Of a stretch of DNA of 64,000 bases, positions 53,520-64,000 are shown piece after piece. The translations under genes and the position numbers were made by a program. This DNA is from Cichorium intybus (taxonomy: Eukaryota > Streptophyta > Magnoliopsida > Asterales > Asteraceae): NCBI GenBank assembly GCA_023525715.1, contig CM042013.1, forward strand, positions 68,310,994 through 68,374,993, in the 5' to 3' direction. Each line of letters opens with the position of its first letter. Within the stretch, counting starts at the first letter, position 1. Under the pieces are notes generated by a model that was not told the origin of the DNA, searched no databases, and saw only the letters and a list, made by a program, of their open reading frames with translations.

Positions 53520-54884
53520 GTGAGTAATACTCAATCTCCAAATATTCCTGGTTCTCCAGATATTGTTGTTGATCATGAAACTAAAACAGAACAAGAAGAA
53601 CCAGCACAGGAACAATCAACAGGGAGATATGTGTTACCACAAGTAACAGAGGGATTCCTCCAAAAAGATACTCTCCAGAAAGAGAACCTCGAGGTTCTAA
53701 ATATCCTATGGCTAATATAGCAAAAGGGAACTTAACTCAAGAAGCAAGGGCCTTTGTTGCCTCATTATACTCTGAAGAAACTCTAAACAGCATAGATCAA
53801 GCCTTGAAGATGAAGAACTGGAAAGACGCAATGGAAAATGAAATGAAAGCACTACTAAAAAATGATACATGGGAAAAATGTGTTATTCAGGTTGGAAAAA
53901 GACCGGTAGGATGTCGATGGGTCTTTACATTAAAACATAAGCCCGATGGTACTATTGAGAGATATAAAGCAAGATTGGTAGCCAAAGGTTACACTCAAAC
54001 CTATGGTATTGACTACGCTGAAACTTTCTCTCCGGTTGCAAAAATTGATACAATTAGGGTCCTTTTTTCCATTGCTGCAAATGAAGGATGGCCATTACAC
54101 CAGTTTAACGTAAAAAATGCCTTTTTACATGGAGAACTAAAAGAAGAAGTTTATATGGAAGCCCCCCTGGTTTCACGAAGAACTTTAAACCAGGAGAAGT
54201 TTTTCGCCTTAAAAAATCTCTCTACGGATTAAAACAATCCCCCAGAGCTTGGTTTGGGAGATTCACTCTAGCTATGAGAAATATGGTTTCAAACAAAGTA
54301 ACTCTGATCATACTTTGTTTCTTAAATGAAGAAATAACCATATCACCTGTTTAATTATATATGTTGATGATATGATAATTATAGGGAATGATGAGGAGGA
54401 AATGGCAAAAGTAGGGAAGAATTTGTTTCAAGAGTTCAAAATGAAAGACTTAGGGAGGCTAAAATACTTTCTTGGAATTGAAGTATTAAGATCAAAACAA
54501 GGGATTTTTATCTGCCAGAAGAAATATGTTTTAGATCTATTAGCAGAAATTGGAATGATTGATTGCAAACCAGCAGAGACTCCCATGATGATGAATCAAA
54601 AGCTATGTATAGAAAACAATACAAAATCAGCAGATAATGAAAGATATCAACGAATTGTGGGAAAATTAATATATCTCTCACATACTCGTCCTGATATATC
54701 ATATGTTGTGGGGGTGGTTAGCCAATTCATGCATCAACCCCATGTTTCTCATATGGAGACAGTCTGGATAATTCTCAAATATCTCAAAGGCACAGCTAAC
54801 CATGGAGTTTTGTTTAAAGCAAACGGGCATCTAAAAACCAAACTCTACACTGATGCTGACAGGGCAGGAGACAAAGGAAACACT
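53520..54884 (+). pseudogene. Copia copy B RT and partial RNase H
   Basis: RT: LLKNDTWEKCVIQVGKRPVG, RYKARLVAKGYTQTYGIDYA, QFNVKNAFLHGELKEEVYME, and YVDDMIIIGNDEEE with an intact YVDD. A frameshift occurs at APL-VSRRT near 54170 and a stop near 54330. RNase H starts with KLYTDADRAGDKGN and then runs into gypsy gag. Confidence 0.87.
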
Positions 54885-55960
54885 TTTTGACACGAGGGAC
54901 CGTTATAAAGAAATGGTTCGAGATTGCCCACAACACCATTTAAATCATCATCAAATTATGCAAACTTTTTATAATGGTATTAATGTAACTACACGTAAAT
55001 TGGTTGATTTGCATGGACCAATTCCTAAGAAGACCCCGACCAATAGATATGCATTAATAGAAGAAGCAACCGAACTCGTGTACCAATGGCACTCCACAAG
55101 AGATTCATCATCAAGAAAAAGAGCAACCAACGAAAGAACTGCAGAGCTTTCTGCTCTAACAGCCAAACTAGACGTACTGGTAAGAGACGTGAAGAAAATA
55201 AATCAAACTATCCATGCCATATAAATTGGATGTGACAATTGCAATGGACCGCACCTAACAAAGGAATGCCATTTAAACGAATAATGACAGAGAAAGGAAG
55301 AAGCATGTTATTCATTCGGGACCCGATACCACAATTGGAAATCACGAGGCAATTGGAAGCCACATAATGAATACCACCAGAGCATGGACGAAAGATACAA
55401 ACAAGATGGTCAAAGATTGTATCAAAGGGAACAACCTAAGCCACAAATAACCTAACAAGTTTGGAAAAAATCATGGTTTGATTTGTGGAAGCATTTGAGA
55501 AAAGACATAAGAGAACTGAAGAAATGGTAAAAAAGATAGGAGTTTCTGCAGAAACCACACTACGAAACCAACAAACATCAGTTCTAAACAAAGAAAATCA
55601 AGTTGCTCAAATCACACAGGTATTACAAGGACGATTTGTGGAATCTTTGTCAAGCGATGCAAACAAAGTCAAAGAACCTACTAAAGCTATGAAAACTATA
55701 AGTGGTAAAACTCTTGACCTAGTAAATCCTATTAATTCTGAAAACCCTTCTAAACTGCAGGTTTCTAAGAAGGAAAACCTAGATGATAAAAAGAACCAAC
55801 TCTAGAAGAAAATACTTCACTATAACCTTTAGTAAAACCATATAAACCATCGATTCCATACCTCAAAGATTGAAGAAGGAAAAACAAGTTGAAGAGTACC
55901 ACAAATTTTTGGAGCACATAAAACCCTTTCATGCAAATATACCATGCATTGCAATCTATA
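54873..55960 (+). pseudogene. gypsy (Athila-like) gag fragment
   Basis: ETLFDTRDRYKEMVRDCPQH, IMQTFYNGINVTTRKLVDL and LIEEATELVYQWHSTRD form the central gag domain. GCDNCNGPHLTKECHL near 55230 is a CCHC knuckle. EAFEKRHKRTEEMVKKIGV, ITQVLQGRFVESLSSD and LKKEKQVEEYHKFLEHIK follow, approaching the protease region. Stops near 55222, 55284 and 55456 break it. It fuses to Copia copy B on the left without a TSD. Confidence 0.8.
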
Positions 55961-56267
55961 GCATATTAATCATAACTATTAAGTAGAATCGAATCTAAGT
56001 GGAAGACTCTGTAATATCTATATATAAATCAACCTCTAGCCTTGCTTCATTTTAATCATTTCTTGTTCGTTGTTCTTTAAAGTATTTCCACCACATCAAA
56101 TTCCCCATTGTATCGTCACTTTTATTGTCTTTATTTACTATCAAATTGTTGATTGATGATTGAATTTACTTAACTTAAATACTTTTTCCCTTAGGTGCGA
56201 TAAATCCGGAATTACCAAAGCTATATAACTACTGATTAGGTACGCTTGCCTAAGTTGTTTTGTAATC
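55961..56267. other. Unassigned stretch after the gypsy gag
   Basis: No domain recognised; AT-rich. Confidence 0.35.
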
Positions 56268-58658
56268 TGTAACGCGGTATTTCTGTTTATCAATTTAAAA
56301 CTTGTGGAGTTTCTAATCTTAATTTTCGTATATAAAAGACGACAACAACGTCTAATTTAGCTAAACCTAAAGAAAATGGGAGTAGTGCTTTAAGAATAAA
56401 ATATAGTATTTGATCTCTCTAATATTTGTAATCGGGGATATCCATAAGTCAAAATGAATAATATCAAAGGGTTCAAATATACTTGAACTAGAACTAATAA
56501 AAGGTAAATGAAGTTGAACATGTTTGCCAATACGACATGACTAATAACAAGTGAAACTAACGTTTTTATTACTAGGAATAAATTTATTTGAAACTAAAAT
56601 TAAACTAACGTTTTTATTACAAGAAACAAATTTATTTGAAACAACTAATCATAATCGCTTATGTTTTTAGGTCATTATCGAGGGTGGTACTAAATCATTA
56701 TAAGTTAGAATATTTTCCAAGGTATCGAATTAAGGGCATTTTAGTTATTTGTCCGGAATCCACCCAAATCAAATCAGATTAAAGCTATGGTCCCGTATTA
56801 TTTGCTGTGGGCTAATCATCGCGTAAAATCAGGAATATAGAAGCAAACAAAACTCACGTCCAAATTGTGAGTTCGTGAAAATCAATCCCGAAAGAGAGAT
56901 CGAGAGCTGTGAGACGAGTCAAGAAGGGAACAAGGTAGAGGAGTATCTGCGAGAGCGAAAGAGACCACCGTAAGTGGTGGTGCGAGTGAGGAAAGGAGTC
57001 ACGGAGGTGGGCAGTGGCGGTGCGAGTGAGGAAGGAGTCACAGAGAAGTGGGTGTCTGGCGATGGGTGGTACGCGGCGGAGGGGCTTGGCTGGATCACCT
57101 ATGCCGGATCAAAGGGAGGAGCTGCGTCGCCGGAGCCATTGGAAGCCGATGGGGTCGGAGTTGAACCAGCATTTGCTGCCTTAACTTGGAGAATGGAGAG
57201 ATGGTCTTTACCGTCGAAGGGGTGAGTCTCGTTGGAAGGAGATGGTGGCCGGAGAAGAAGGCCGACCGGAGAAGAAGCATCGCTGGAAGATGCATCGCTG
57301 GAGCATCTGGTCACGTATCAGGCATCGGTTTTGGGAGTCATGAGCCGATGATGGTGAGTTTGACCTCCTGACTTGTTCATAAATTCATATTAGGTCATTA
57401 GCTTGGATTTAATTCCATTTTGGGCCAGCTTTGGGTCTCCGTTATTTTTCCCTTCGGCCCCATTTTATTGAAGTCTTAGTTACTTTTGGGCTGCAAATCA
57501 GATTTAGGCTCGGGCCACAGGATTTGGATAAATGGATTAAGGAATTGGCTTTATCATTGGACTTTTATATGAATCTGCTAATATGATTAAGTTATGATGG
57601 GTTCATATTATTGGATTATAAATAAGATAATCTTAAACTAAATTAGTTTTAATTATTTGATGGTGGAAGTGAAATTATTTTAGTAAATCAATTATCCATG
57701 TTAGCACAAATTTAATTCATTATGAGGGATGATATAAATATAAGACAGTTCCGAGTCGCAAAAACCTATTGTTATAATAGGACGATTTTGAGAAGGATCC
57801 TACTTAATAAAAGATGTGACATTTAAATATGACCACCATAGCATAGTAAATTAAATAAAACAATATTAGACTGTGTGATTAAGCTTGACCTTCGTACAGA
57901 CATAACTTCAATTAATGGAAGGAACCATGGTTAAATTTGAGTTAAGGTAATACTCTTGGGATCATGCGTTAATCTTTATATGTTGGATTATAGGAAATTT
58001 TGAGTAAAGGGAAGGTGGAGTCTTGGAATCTGACAATTCCAAACACGTCGATTTTGTAGGGATGTCTGTTGACTTTTCAGCTGACAACTGAGGTGAGTTT
58101 CTCACTGCATTGTATTGATATCATTCCTTCCTGCTATGTGTATTATGAATAGGAGTTTGATATTTTATCTATGTTTCGTGATCTATGTGATATATGTGGT
58201 TTGTGCTATACTTGGTGCATTGTTTGAATATTGAGATAATACTATTGCTGGGTGCATTATGTATTATTATCGTTGCTGGGTGCATTATGAGACCATACAC
58301 AGCTGGGTGCATTATGTGAATGGTAATACCACTGCTGGGTGCATTATGTGGTAATTTGTGTTTGTTAGCAAGACATGCTTGATTGATATATTATGTAAGT
58401 GTTGAAATTCACTAAGCTGTGTGCTTACCCTTTCCCTATATAAACTACTGTTTCAGGTACCATGGTTGGCAAGGCATGACGTGTATACACTGTGCTGCTA
58501 CATTGGAGAACTGTTTTGAATCAATGTTCCACTATATTATGTTTTCATTAAACTTATAAGTTATGAGAATTTTATGAAAATTAATTAAGTGATTTTTTCC
58601 CATATTAAAGTGTTCGTTTAAAAATTTAAAATTTACCCTAAAATTTCGGGATGTTACA
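56268..58658 (+). mobile_element. gypsy (chromovirus-like) 5' LTR with primer-binding site
   Basis: The right border is firm: CGGGATGTTACA ends at 58658 and is followed by AGTTGGTATCATAGCA, a tRNA-Met-type primer-binding site. The left border is tentatively at TGTAACGCGG (56268), since such LTRs begin TGTAAC; no TSD partner is available. GC-rich 56950-57360 has open frames on both strands, but repeated GTGCGAGTGAGGAA units and no known domain, so I do not call a gene. Confidence 0.5.
58235..58355. repeat. GCTGGGTGCATTATG minisatellite, four units
   Basis: Four copies of GCTGGGTGCATTATG at intervals of 28-36 bp with variable spacers, inside the LTR. Confidence 0.85.
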
Positions 58659-58674
58659 AGTTGGTATCATAGCA

Positions 58675-60425
58675 CAGCTTGAGAGAATCAGACTCACTTA
58701 GTGAGTTCTGGACTCAAGTTGAGGCTTAAGAGTTTTCTTAGAACAATTTTACAAAAGAAAGATGTTTTATGAAGGATGAACTGAAGACATAGTATGTACC
58801 GCCAGCCGATGCCAGTGTGGGAAAATGTTAAGTATTTAATATTGTTGATGTTTTTTTAAACATATGGATTATGTATGCTGGATTGTCTGGTAGAGATCAC
58901 ACATTGTTGTCTTGTTATCAGCTATTTTGCTAATAGAAATATATGCTAGTGCCGATAGGTTGCTTATGGAATGCCACTAAGTTGTATACAGTAAGGACTG
59001 AATAGCCATAAAATGTTTGAGTTGGACTTATTGCATGTTCCTTGTTTGGTTGTTGCCTTAGGGTAGGTTCATTTATTGAAAGCCTATTTAGTTTACACTG
59101 TATACGACCGTGCATTCACAAGGCGTAGTTAAAATAGCAGGGTGGGGGTTGGATTTCCTAGTATTCTAGGAATGTGTTGACATATGCCTTGTAGGGGCAT
59201 ATGTGTTAAAATTATTGATGAAAAGTAAAGTGGGGACTTCTGGACAAGTCTTGGATCGGACATGGATAGGTGTGTGTTCGAGTCGGGAGTTGGTCACGAA
59301 GAATCCAAATTACTTGAGGGTGTGAGTAATTAACATACTATTCTTTGAGATTACTCTTTATTGTCCAAATTGAATATTTGTAAGAGAGAAGATAGTAGTT
59401 GGACATTCATGTGTTGGGCCGAAGGTTTAATGAGATTTAATTTGGATCGTATAGGTAAAATTTGGTTTCATTCTATTGAATGGAATTGGATTTGGACTTA
59501 TGGCCCTCTTTTTCTTGTAATTTCCTTTTTATTTTAAAATTTGTTTAAAAACTGGGGCGTTATTATAAATAGAAGAAACAGACTTAGATTTTAGTCAAAG
59601 TGGGGGAGGAATACAAAATTAAGGGCACAACATGAATATTATATAGAACCGATGAAATTATTAAAATTATAGTAACACGTCGATATGTATTTAATTCATT
59701 ACTATAATTTTATATTATTACATTAAGAAAAGTTTACAGAACTATTTACCTAAACTGGAGAATCAAAAAGCAGAAGGCTGAACACGCAAATCTTGGGTGG
59801 GAAAAAGCAAAATGAAAACCTAGTCCTATACCTAGTCACTTTACAGGCGGTGAAGTGACAACTACATGCTCCTCATGCTGCCGCTTGATGCAGAGCACTA
59901 ATCTTCACGTGTTCCTAATATATTTCTGACATCAAGGTGACTAAACCACACATGGTCTGACCAAGACTTGCTATTGGACCGAGATCACCCAGTTGGCCTT
60001 CGGTCGAGTTCTCCCTTGAACGAGACTGTGACTGTCCGGGCATGCTTCTGCAACTTCTGTCGAACTTCACTTCATACAAGGTCCAACTCTTTCTTCAAGG
60101 ACTCTTCTGTCTAAAGTTCGCTTTGGTCGAAGGATAATGCTATCTCATCTTCTTCTGTTGATGTGTTCACCACTGTGACTGTAGCCCAAGCTACTGCCGT
60201 CACTGTGAACATCTATCCACATGAGATACTGATGAAGTCTTCCTCGGACACAACTCCTCGGTTAGGACTTAGTACTTGCTTTGTCACAAACCTTAGAACC
60301 AAGAACACAACTCCTGATCCAGACGAAGCAGCAGCTACGGTCCAGCTGATCTTCATGCCTTTGGTTTCAACCTTCAGCTGATCGTCTGATGGATCACTTC
60401 CTTCTTATTCTTATCCTCCATAGTT
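58675..60425 (+). other. gypsy leader remnant and unassigned repeat DNA
   Basis: 58675-59560 is the untranslated leader expected after the LTR, without gag following. 59600-60425 is a different, unassigned sequence that continues at 61284 beyond the solo LTR. No gene recognised. Confidence 0.4.
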
Positions 60426-60430
60426 GATCT

Positions 60431-61278
60431 TGTTGGATTAGGTGTCTAAGCCCATAACTATAATTTGTATATACTTGAATTGATAGTAGCACAGTCTTTT
60501 TGGGTTGCCCTCAGTAGTCTAAATGGTATTATGGTTAATAAAGAGAGAGAAATACATAGTTTATTAATTTATTATGTGATGATAAATTAATTAGAAAATA
60601 GTTTGGAATTAATTAGAATTAATTGTAATTAATTTGGGATTAATTAAGAGTGCATGGACTGAATTGTAATTATTCAATAGTTGAGCACTGGATAATATAA
60701 GGGATAATGTTGGATGGTTTTAATGAGGATTTATCCTCATAAAATCACCAACTATATATGGCAGTAAAGGGTTTGGATTTAAAGATAAAATGTTTATCTG
60801 GTTTAAATTCAAATAAGGCTTATCTTTAAGGTTTATCCTTAATCACCCTTGAGGTTATAAAAACCTCCCTTGGAGCCTCAAAACCTGCGCCAACTTCACA
60901 GTGATATTCCTCTGGAGTTTTTCTCTTCTCTCTCAAGCAGAATCTATAATCCTTCTCTAAAGTTTTATAGTGAGCTTTTCTTAATAAGATAATTAACATA
61001 ATTAACCTAATTACTTGGATTTTTGGGTGTGAACCATTAGATGCACGACATTTGTGGTGCTTGCTTCCAAGAGATCTACAAGACAAGGAATAGTTGTTAT
61101 TTGCTATAATAACAATAAGGTATGTAATCCTAAAACGTTTTTAGTATTTTCGACTTTATGACCAGGGTTTCTACGGTTTCCTTTTGATGTTATAGGTTTA
61201 ATAGTGAAAACATAGATCCTTTTAGGTTGCATGTGAACTTAAGAGTTTAAGTTTATTTGTGTTGCCTAAATCCTATCA
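60431..61278 (+). mobile_element. Solo Copia LTR, 848 bp, TSD GATCT
   Basis: It begins TGTTGGATTAGGTG and ends CTAAATCCTATCA. GATCT lies directly outside both ends (60426-60430, 61279-61283). A TATA-like CTATATATGG lies near 60752. No internal sequence is present. Confidence 0.92.
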
Positions 61279-61283
61279 GATCT

Positions 61284-62072
61284 GACCGGAGCGCGAAGGA
61301 CTCCCACTTGACCAGAAGACTGACTTGTCTAAAATGCACACCTCAACAATACTGGTTGGCCTCACCTATGTTTCTGGTTGCTTCGGACATCATCTCCTCT
61401 TCGGTTGTCATGGATGACTCCGGTTCAGATTAGGCTCCATACTTGCTCAACAAGTACGTGTGATAAGGCCTGATTTTGACCCTAAAAAGGGTTCTTGAGC
61501 AGTTTTGGGAAAAACCTCAAAGCCAAAGTCTATAGTGTTTTATGTGAAAAATTGACAGCTTATATAGGACCCTTAATCGGAACCTTAGGAAGTTATTGTG
61601 AAGAAGGAATGGTCTGAATGAACTTAAAATTCATGGTATGATTAGTTACATTTGGGGTCTGCGGCACGGACACTGAACTACGCATCGCAACCCAAGAATA
61701 GTCCACTATTGCGACTCGAACCATGTAGTTAGCAATGCCAACTCTAACCAGGACCAAAACTGCATTTTTTTCTTACAATTGTTTTAAGTTTCACAGATTG
61801 CACCACATAAAGAGAAGTCGGTAGTGGCAGTTTCAGACCTACCCAGGCACAGTTCTTGGAGTTTCCACCAGTGTTGGAGGAGAGTCGGGGGTACCAGTCC
61901 CGACATCCAAGCTATTGCCACTCGAGGTATAGAGCCGGCGTCAAATTTTTTATGAGGAATTTCTGACTCAGGTGGGGTCGTGGACATATATGCAGTCCCT
62001 CCTCACCCGTACATGGACAAGTATTGATGGGGCACATACCATCACGTGTCGAGGCTGGGTAGGGTTGATGCC
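61284..62072. other. Unassigned stretch, continuation of the pre-insertion sequence
   Basis: Continues 59600-60425 across the solo LTR. A 67-codon minus-strand frame at 61784-61987 has no recognised domain. Confidence 0.35.
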
Positions 62073-63043
62073 TGATATGCCTAGGTCGTTATGCAGTCAA
62101 AAATAGAAAATAAAACCTTACACGCACACTAGTATATAAGCAGCAAGGGTCGATCCGTGGGAGTCTCGTGGTTAAAATATAGTGTCAGAATAACTAACTA
62201 CAGTGTCACGCTATAGTTGGCGGTGTTCCTTACACTTCCCGAAAACCGATTAAACGAAATACCGAAAACTAAAACTTGCATTAACTAAACTAATCAACTC
62301 CAAACTCCAAACCAAACTTACTTACTGATTCCAGAAGGTATTTCCAGAAAAATCAGAACCAATAAACAATCCAAAACATCCAACCAAACAATCAAACATA
62401 AACAATACTGAAAACATGCAATATAACTTGAACCGAATGATTTTCATAAACCAAAACCAAATCCAGAAGTATCAAGGTTTTGACTTCGAAAATATTCCAA
62501 ACCAAACTTGTTCCAACATATTCTAAAATCCAGAATCGAAGGAATCAAGCAAGAACTAAAACTAGAAAAACTATAAAATAAATGAAAACATGAAAATACC
62601 AATTGAAACTGCTGAAAATCCGAAATCTTGAGTCGAAGAAGCCTAGGGTGCACCTTTGGGTCTGATCTCTGCTCCCGAAATTCGACGTAGATGTCTCTAT
62701 TTATAGTTGCAAATTCGAGCTGGTCGCGTCGCGCATGGCTAAGAACTGCGGCTCGTCTTATCCTTTGATCCCCGTTTCTCGCACTTTGAATTCAAACTTA
62801 TCGCCTGATCTTTGACTATCCACGACGCACGTGTCTTCTGCTCACGACGCGCGTACGAATTCGACTGAAAGTGGACTTATCCAAAACTTTTTCATTTTGT
62901 CCGTGTTTAGTCCCTGTTTTTATCTTTTTTCACATTCAAACACTCGACACAAAAAGTGAGAATACCATAGCATATACGATATAATTTCACTAAGAATAGG
63001 GCCTAACGACGACTAAAATACTTAATATTACTAGGCGTCGTCA
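62073..63043 (-). mobile_element. gypsy 3' LTR, 971 bp (same family as the solo LTR at 31786)
   Basis: Plus strand starts TGATATGCCTAGG and ends AGGCGTCGTCA. On the minus strand it is preceded by GCAAGTGTGGGGTGTT, a polypurine-like tract, so this is a 3' LTR with the element body to the right. Flanks ATGCC and AACAC do not match, confirming it is not a solo LTR. It shares the GCGCGACGCG-type motifs and both termini with 31786-32761. Confidence 0.75.
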
Positions 63044-64000
63044 AACACCCCACACTTGCGTCTTGCTTGTCCCCTAGCAAATAGATTTTTTAACAAATTC
63101 TAACAAAGACTCAGACATCCTTGAATGCATTTAGTTTCAAAGTATTTTGTTTCCAGAAGTTAGACTAAAATAATTTTTGATAAAAATGACCAGAATACCC
63201 TTTGGAATTCACGACTTTCTAAAGAACCATTGATTACAAATTTTTTGTCCACAAACAGTGTACGTACTGATTCAGATTCTAAAGGCCGCTAAGGAACCAT
63301 CCATGACTTTCGATGTTGTCCATGTAACGAGCTTTCAGAAATACTATCCCAAACCAGACGATCTTAGGTAGTAAGGTGCATAAATTCCTTTTCAAGGCCA
63401 CCCTTTTCGGACCTACCGGCTCGAACAACAAAGGCCACTAATTGATAGACCCTTCCTAAATCCCAATCCTCAAATATTCCAAATCTAAAATTTTTCTAAC
63501 TCTTAAAACTCAACTTATATGACTAAACAATAACATGCTAACAATTAAACAACATCTCTTGAAAAATACCATATTGCTATACACTCAAAACTATTCGTTT
63601 CAAAGTTACAACTTCTTAAAAATTTTGAAACATTGCTAAAAATTTTGAAAATGACTTGTTTTCCGCAAAAATTTCAAATATACTATTTCGACTGTCCCAC
63701 ACCCCACACTTAAAACCGTACAACCTCCCCGTTGTACATAAAATAAATTCAAAACAAGGGAGAAAGAGTTACCCATTTAACGGTAGAACAGCTTGATTGT
63801 CAGGTTCAATTGTAACAGGGTCGATTGGTTCGTACCATTCTCGATGAAATCTGAGAGTCGGGGCGCAGCAGTAAACACGCCCGCATAATGCAAATGCTGG
63901 GGTACGGTGACCCCACACTTGCGTTATGCAACTCCCAAAGGTTGGTGCAACAATCATGGTTTGTCTAAACACTAACAAACATATTAAAAATAAAAGTTGC
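63044..64000 (-). mobile_element. gypsy element interior, 3' non-coding part (continues past right edge)
   Basis: Lies upstream of the LTR on the minus strand. Contains a repeated CCCCACACTT motif (63049, 63700, 63912) and ends with the same 20 bp found near 47425. No domain is visible within the window. Confidence 0.55.

Larger units (their letters stand above)
49048..54884 (+). mobile_element. Copia LTR retrotransposon, copy B (3'-truncated, with nested hAT)
   Basis: 5' LTR 49048-49271 (TGTTAAAAGAAATG ... TTTCCAACA) is followed by the primer-binding site TGGTATCAGAGCT. Domain order is gag, protease, integrase, RT, start of RNase H. It is clearly related to copy A in protein sequence along the whole pol, but its LTR differs. 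RNase H breaks off after GDKGN at about 54884, where gypsy gag sequence begins. No 3' LTR or TSD partner exists. A 1335-bp hAT element sits between integrase and RT. Confidence 0.9.

Noticed and set aside
56974..57225. GC-rich open frames on both strands near 57 kb
   Set aside because: They lie inside a probable gypsy LTR, contain repeated units and match no domain. Open frames on both strands reflect GC content.
60163..60381. 72-codon plus-strand frame
   Set aside because: Low-complexity, no domain, and no supporting splice or start context.
62073..63043. Interpretation as another solo LTR
   Set aside because: Flanking pentamers ATGCC and AACAC do not match, and a polypurine-like tract adjoins the right side, so it is a 3' LTR of an element leaving the window.

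Overview
The window is nuclear DNA from a flowering plant, almost certainly a eudicot. Coding density is low, introns are of plant type, long (TA)n microsatellites are frequent, and Copia and Ty3/gypsy LTR retrotransposons, hAT, MULE-like, CACTA and Helitron termini and a tRNA-derived SINE are all present. Several family flavours, including copia-gag/ankyrin fusion genes, resemble what is common in Asteraceae, but that placement is only a guess. I found no rRNA or tRNA genes, no CRISPR array, no bacterial operons and no viral insertion.

Only two host genes are supported. The first is the 5' part of a minus-strand gene at 1-723, which joins a copia-gag-like exon to an ankyrin exon; its first exon is tandemly duplicated at 814-1526. 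The second is a complete two-exon heavy-metal-associated isoprenylated plant protein (HIPP) gene on the plus strand at 40937-41542. A host-gene fragment, the last two exons of a GatB-type amidotransferase subunit, lies at 13544-13839 in a segment whose right edge is a Helitron 3' end.

Layout. 1-3.9 kb: ankyrin gene, (TA)n and a Helitron terminus. 3894-4794: a 901-bp fold-back element with a 9-bp target-site duplication (TSD). 6374-12173: a chain of (TA)n tracts separated by a complete but decayed hAT transposon, an inverted-repeat element and a 480-bp Helitron. 12.2-21.5 kb: a gene-fragment segment ending at a Helitron 3' terminus, with a complete Copia element (copy A) nested in it. 21.5-28.3 kb: a coiled-coil pseudogene and a decayed minus-strand gypsy element with two RNase H-like regions. 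29993-39317: a MITE split by a Copia element (copy C), which is itself split by two solo LTRs. 40.3-45.6 kb: the HIPP gene, a 3.1-kb solo LTR in its 3' flank, a SINE and two small hAT MITEs. 45.7-49 kb: MULE-like, CACTA and gypsy remnants. 49048-54884: Copia copy B, related to copy A, carrying a 1.3-kb non-autonomous hAT and truncated into a gypsy gag. 56-64 kb: gypsy LTRs, a solo Copia LTR and unassigned repeat-like DNA.

Most element borders are supported by target-site duplications read directly from the sequence. Together these give a relative insertion history.
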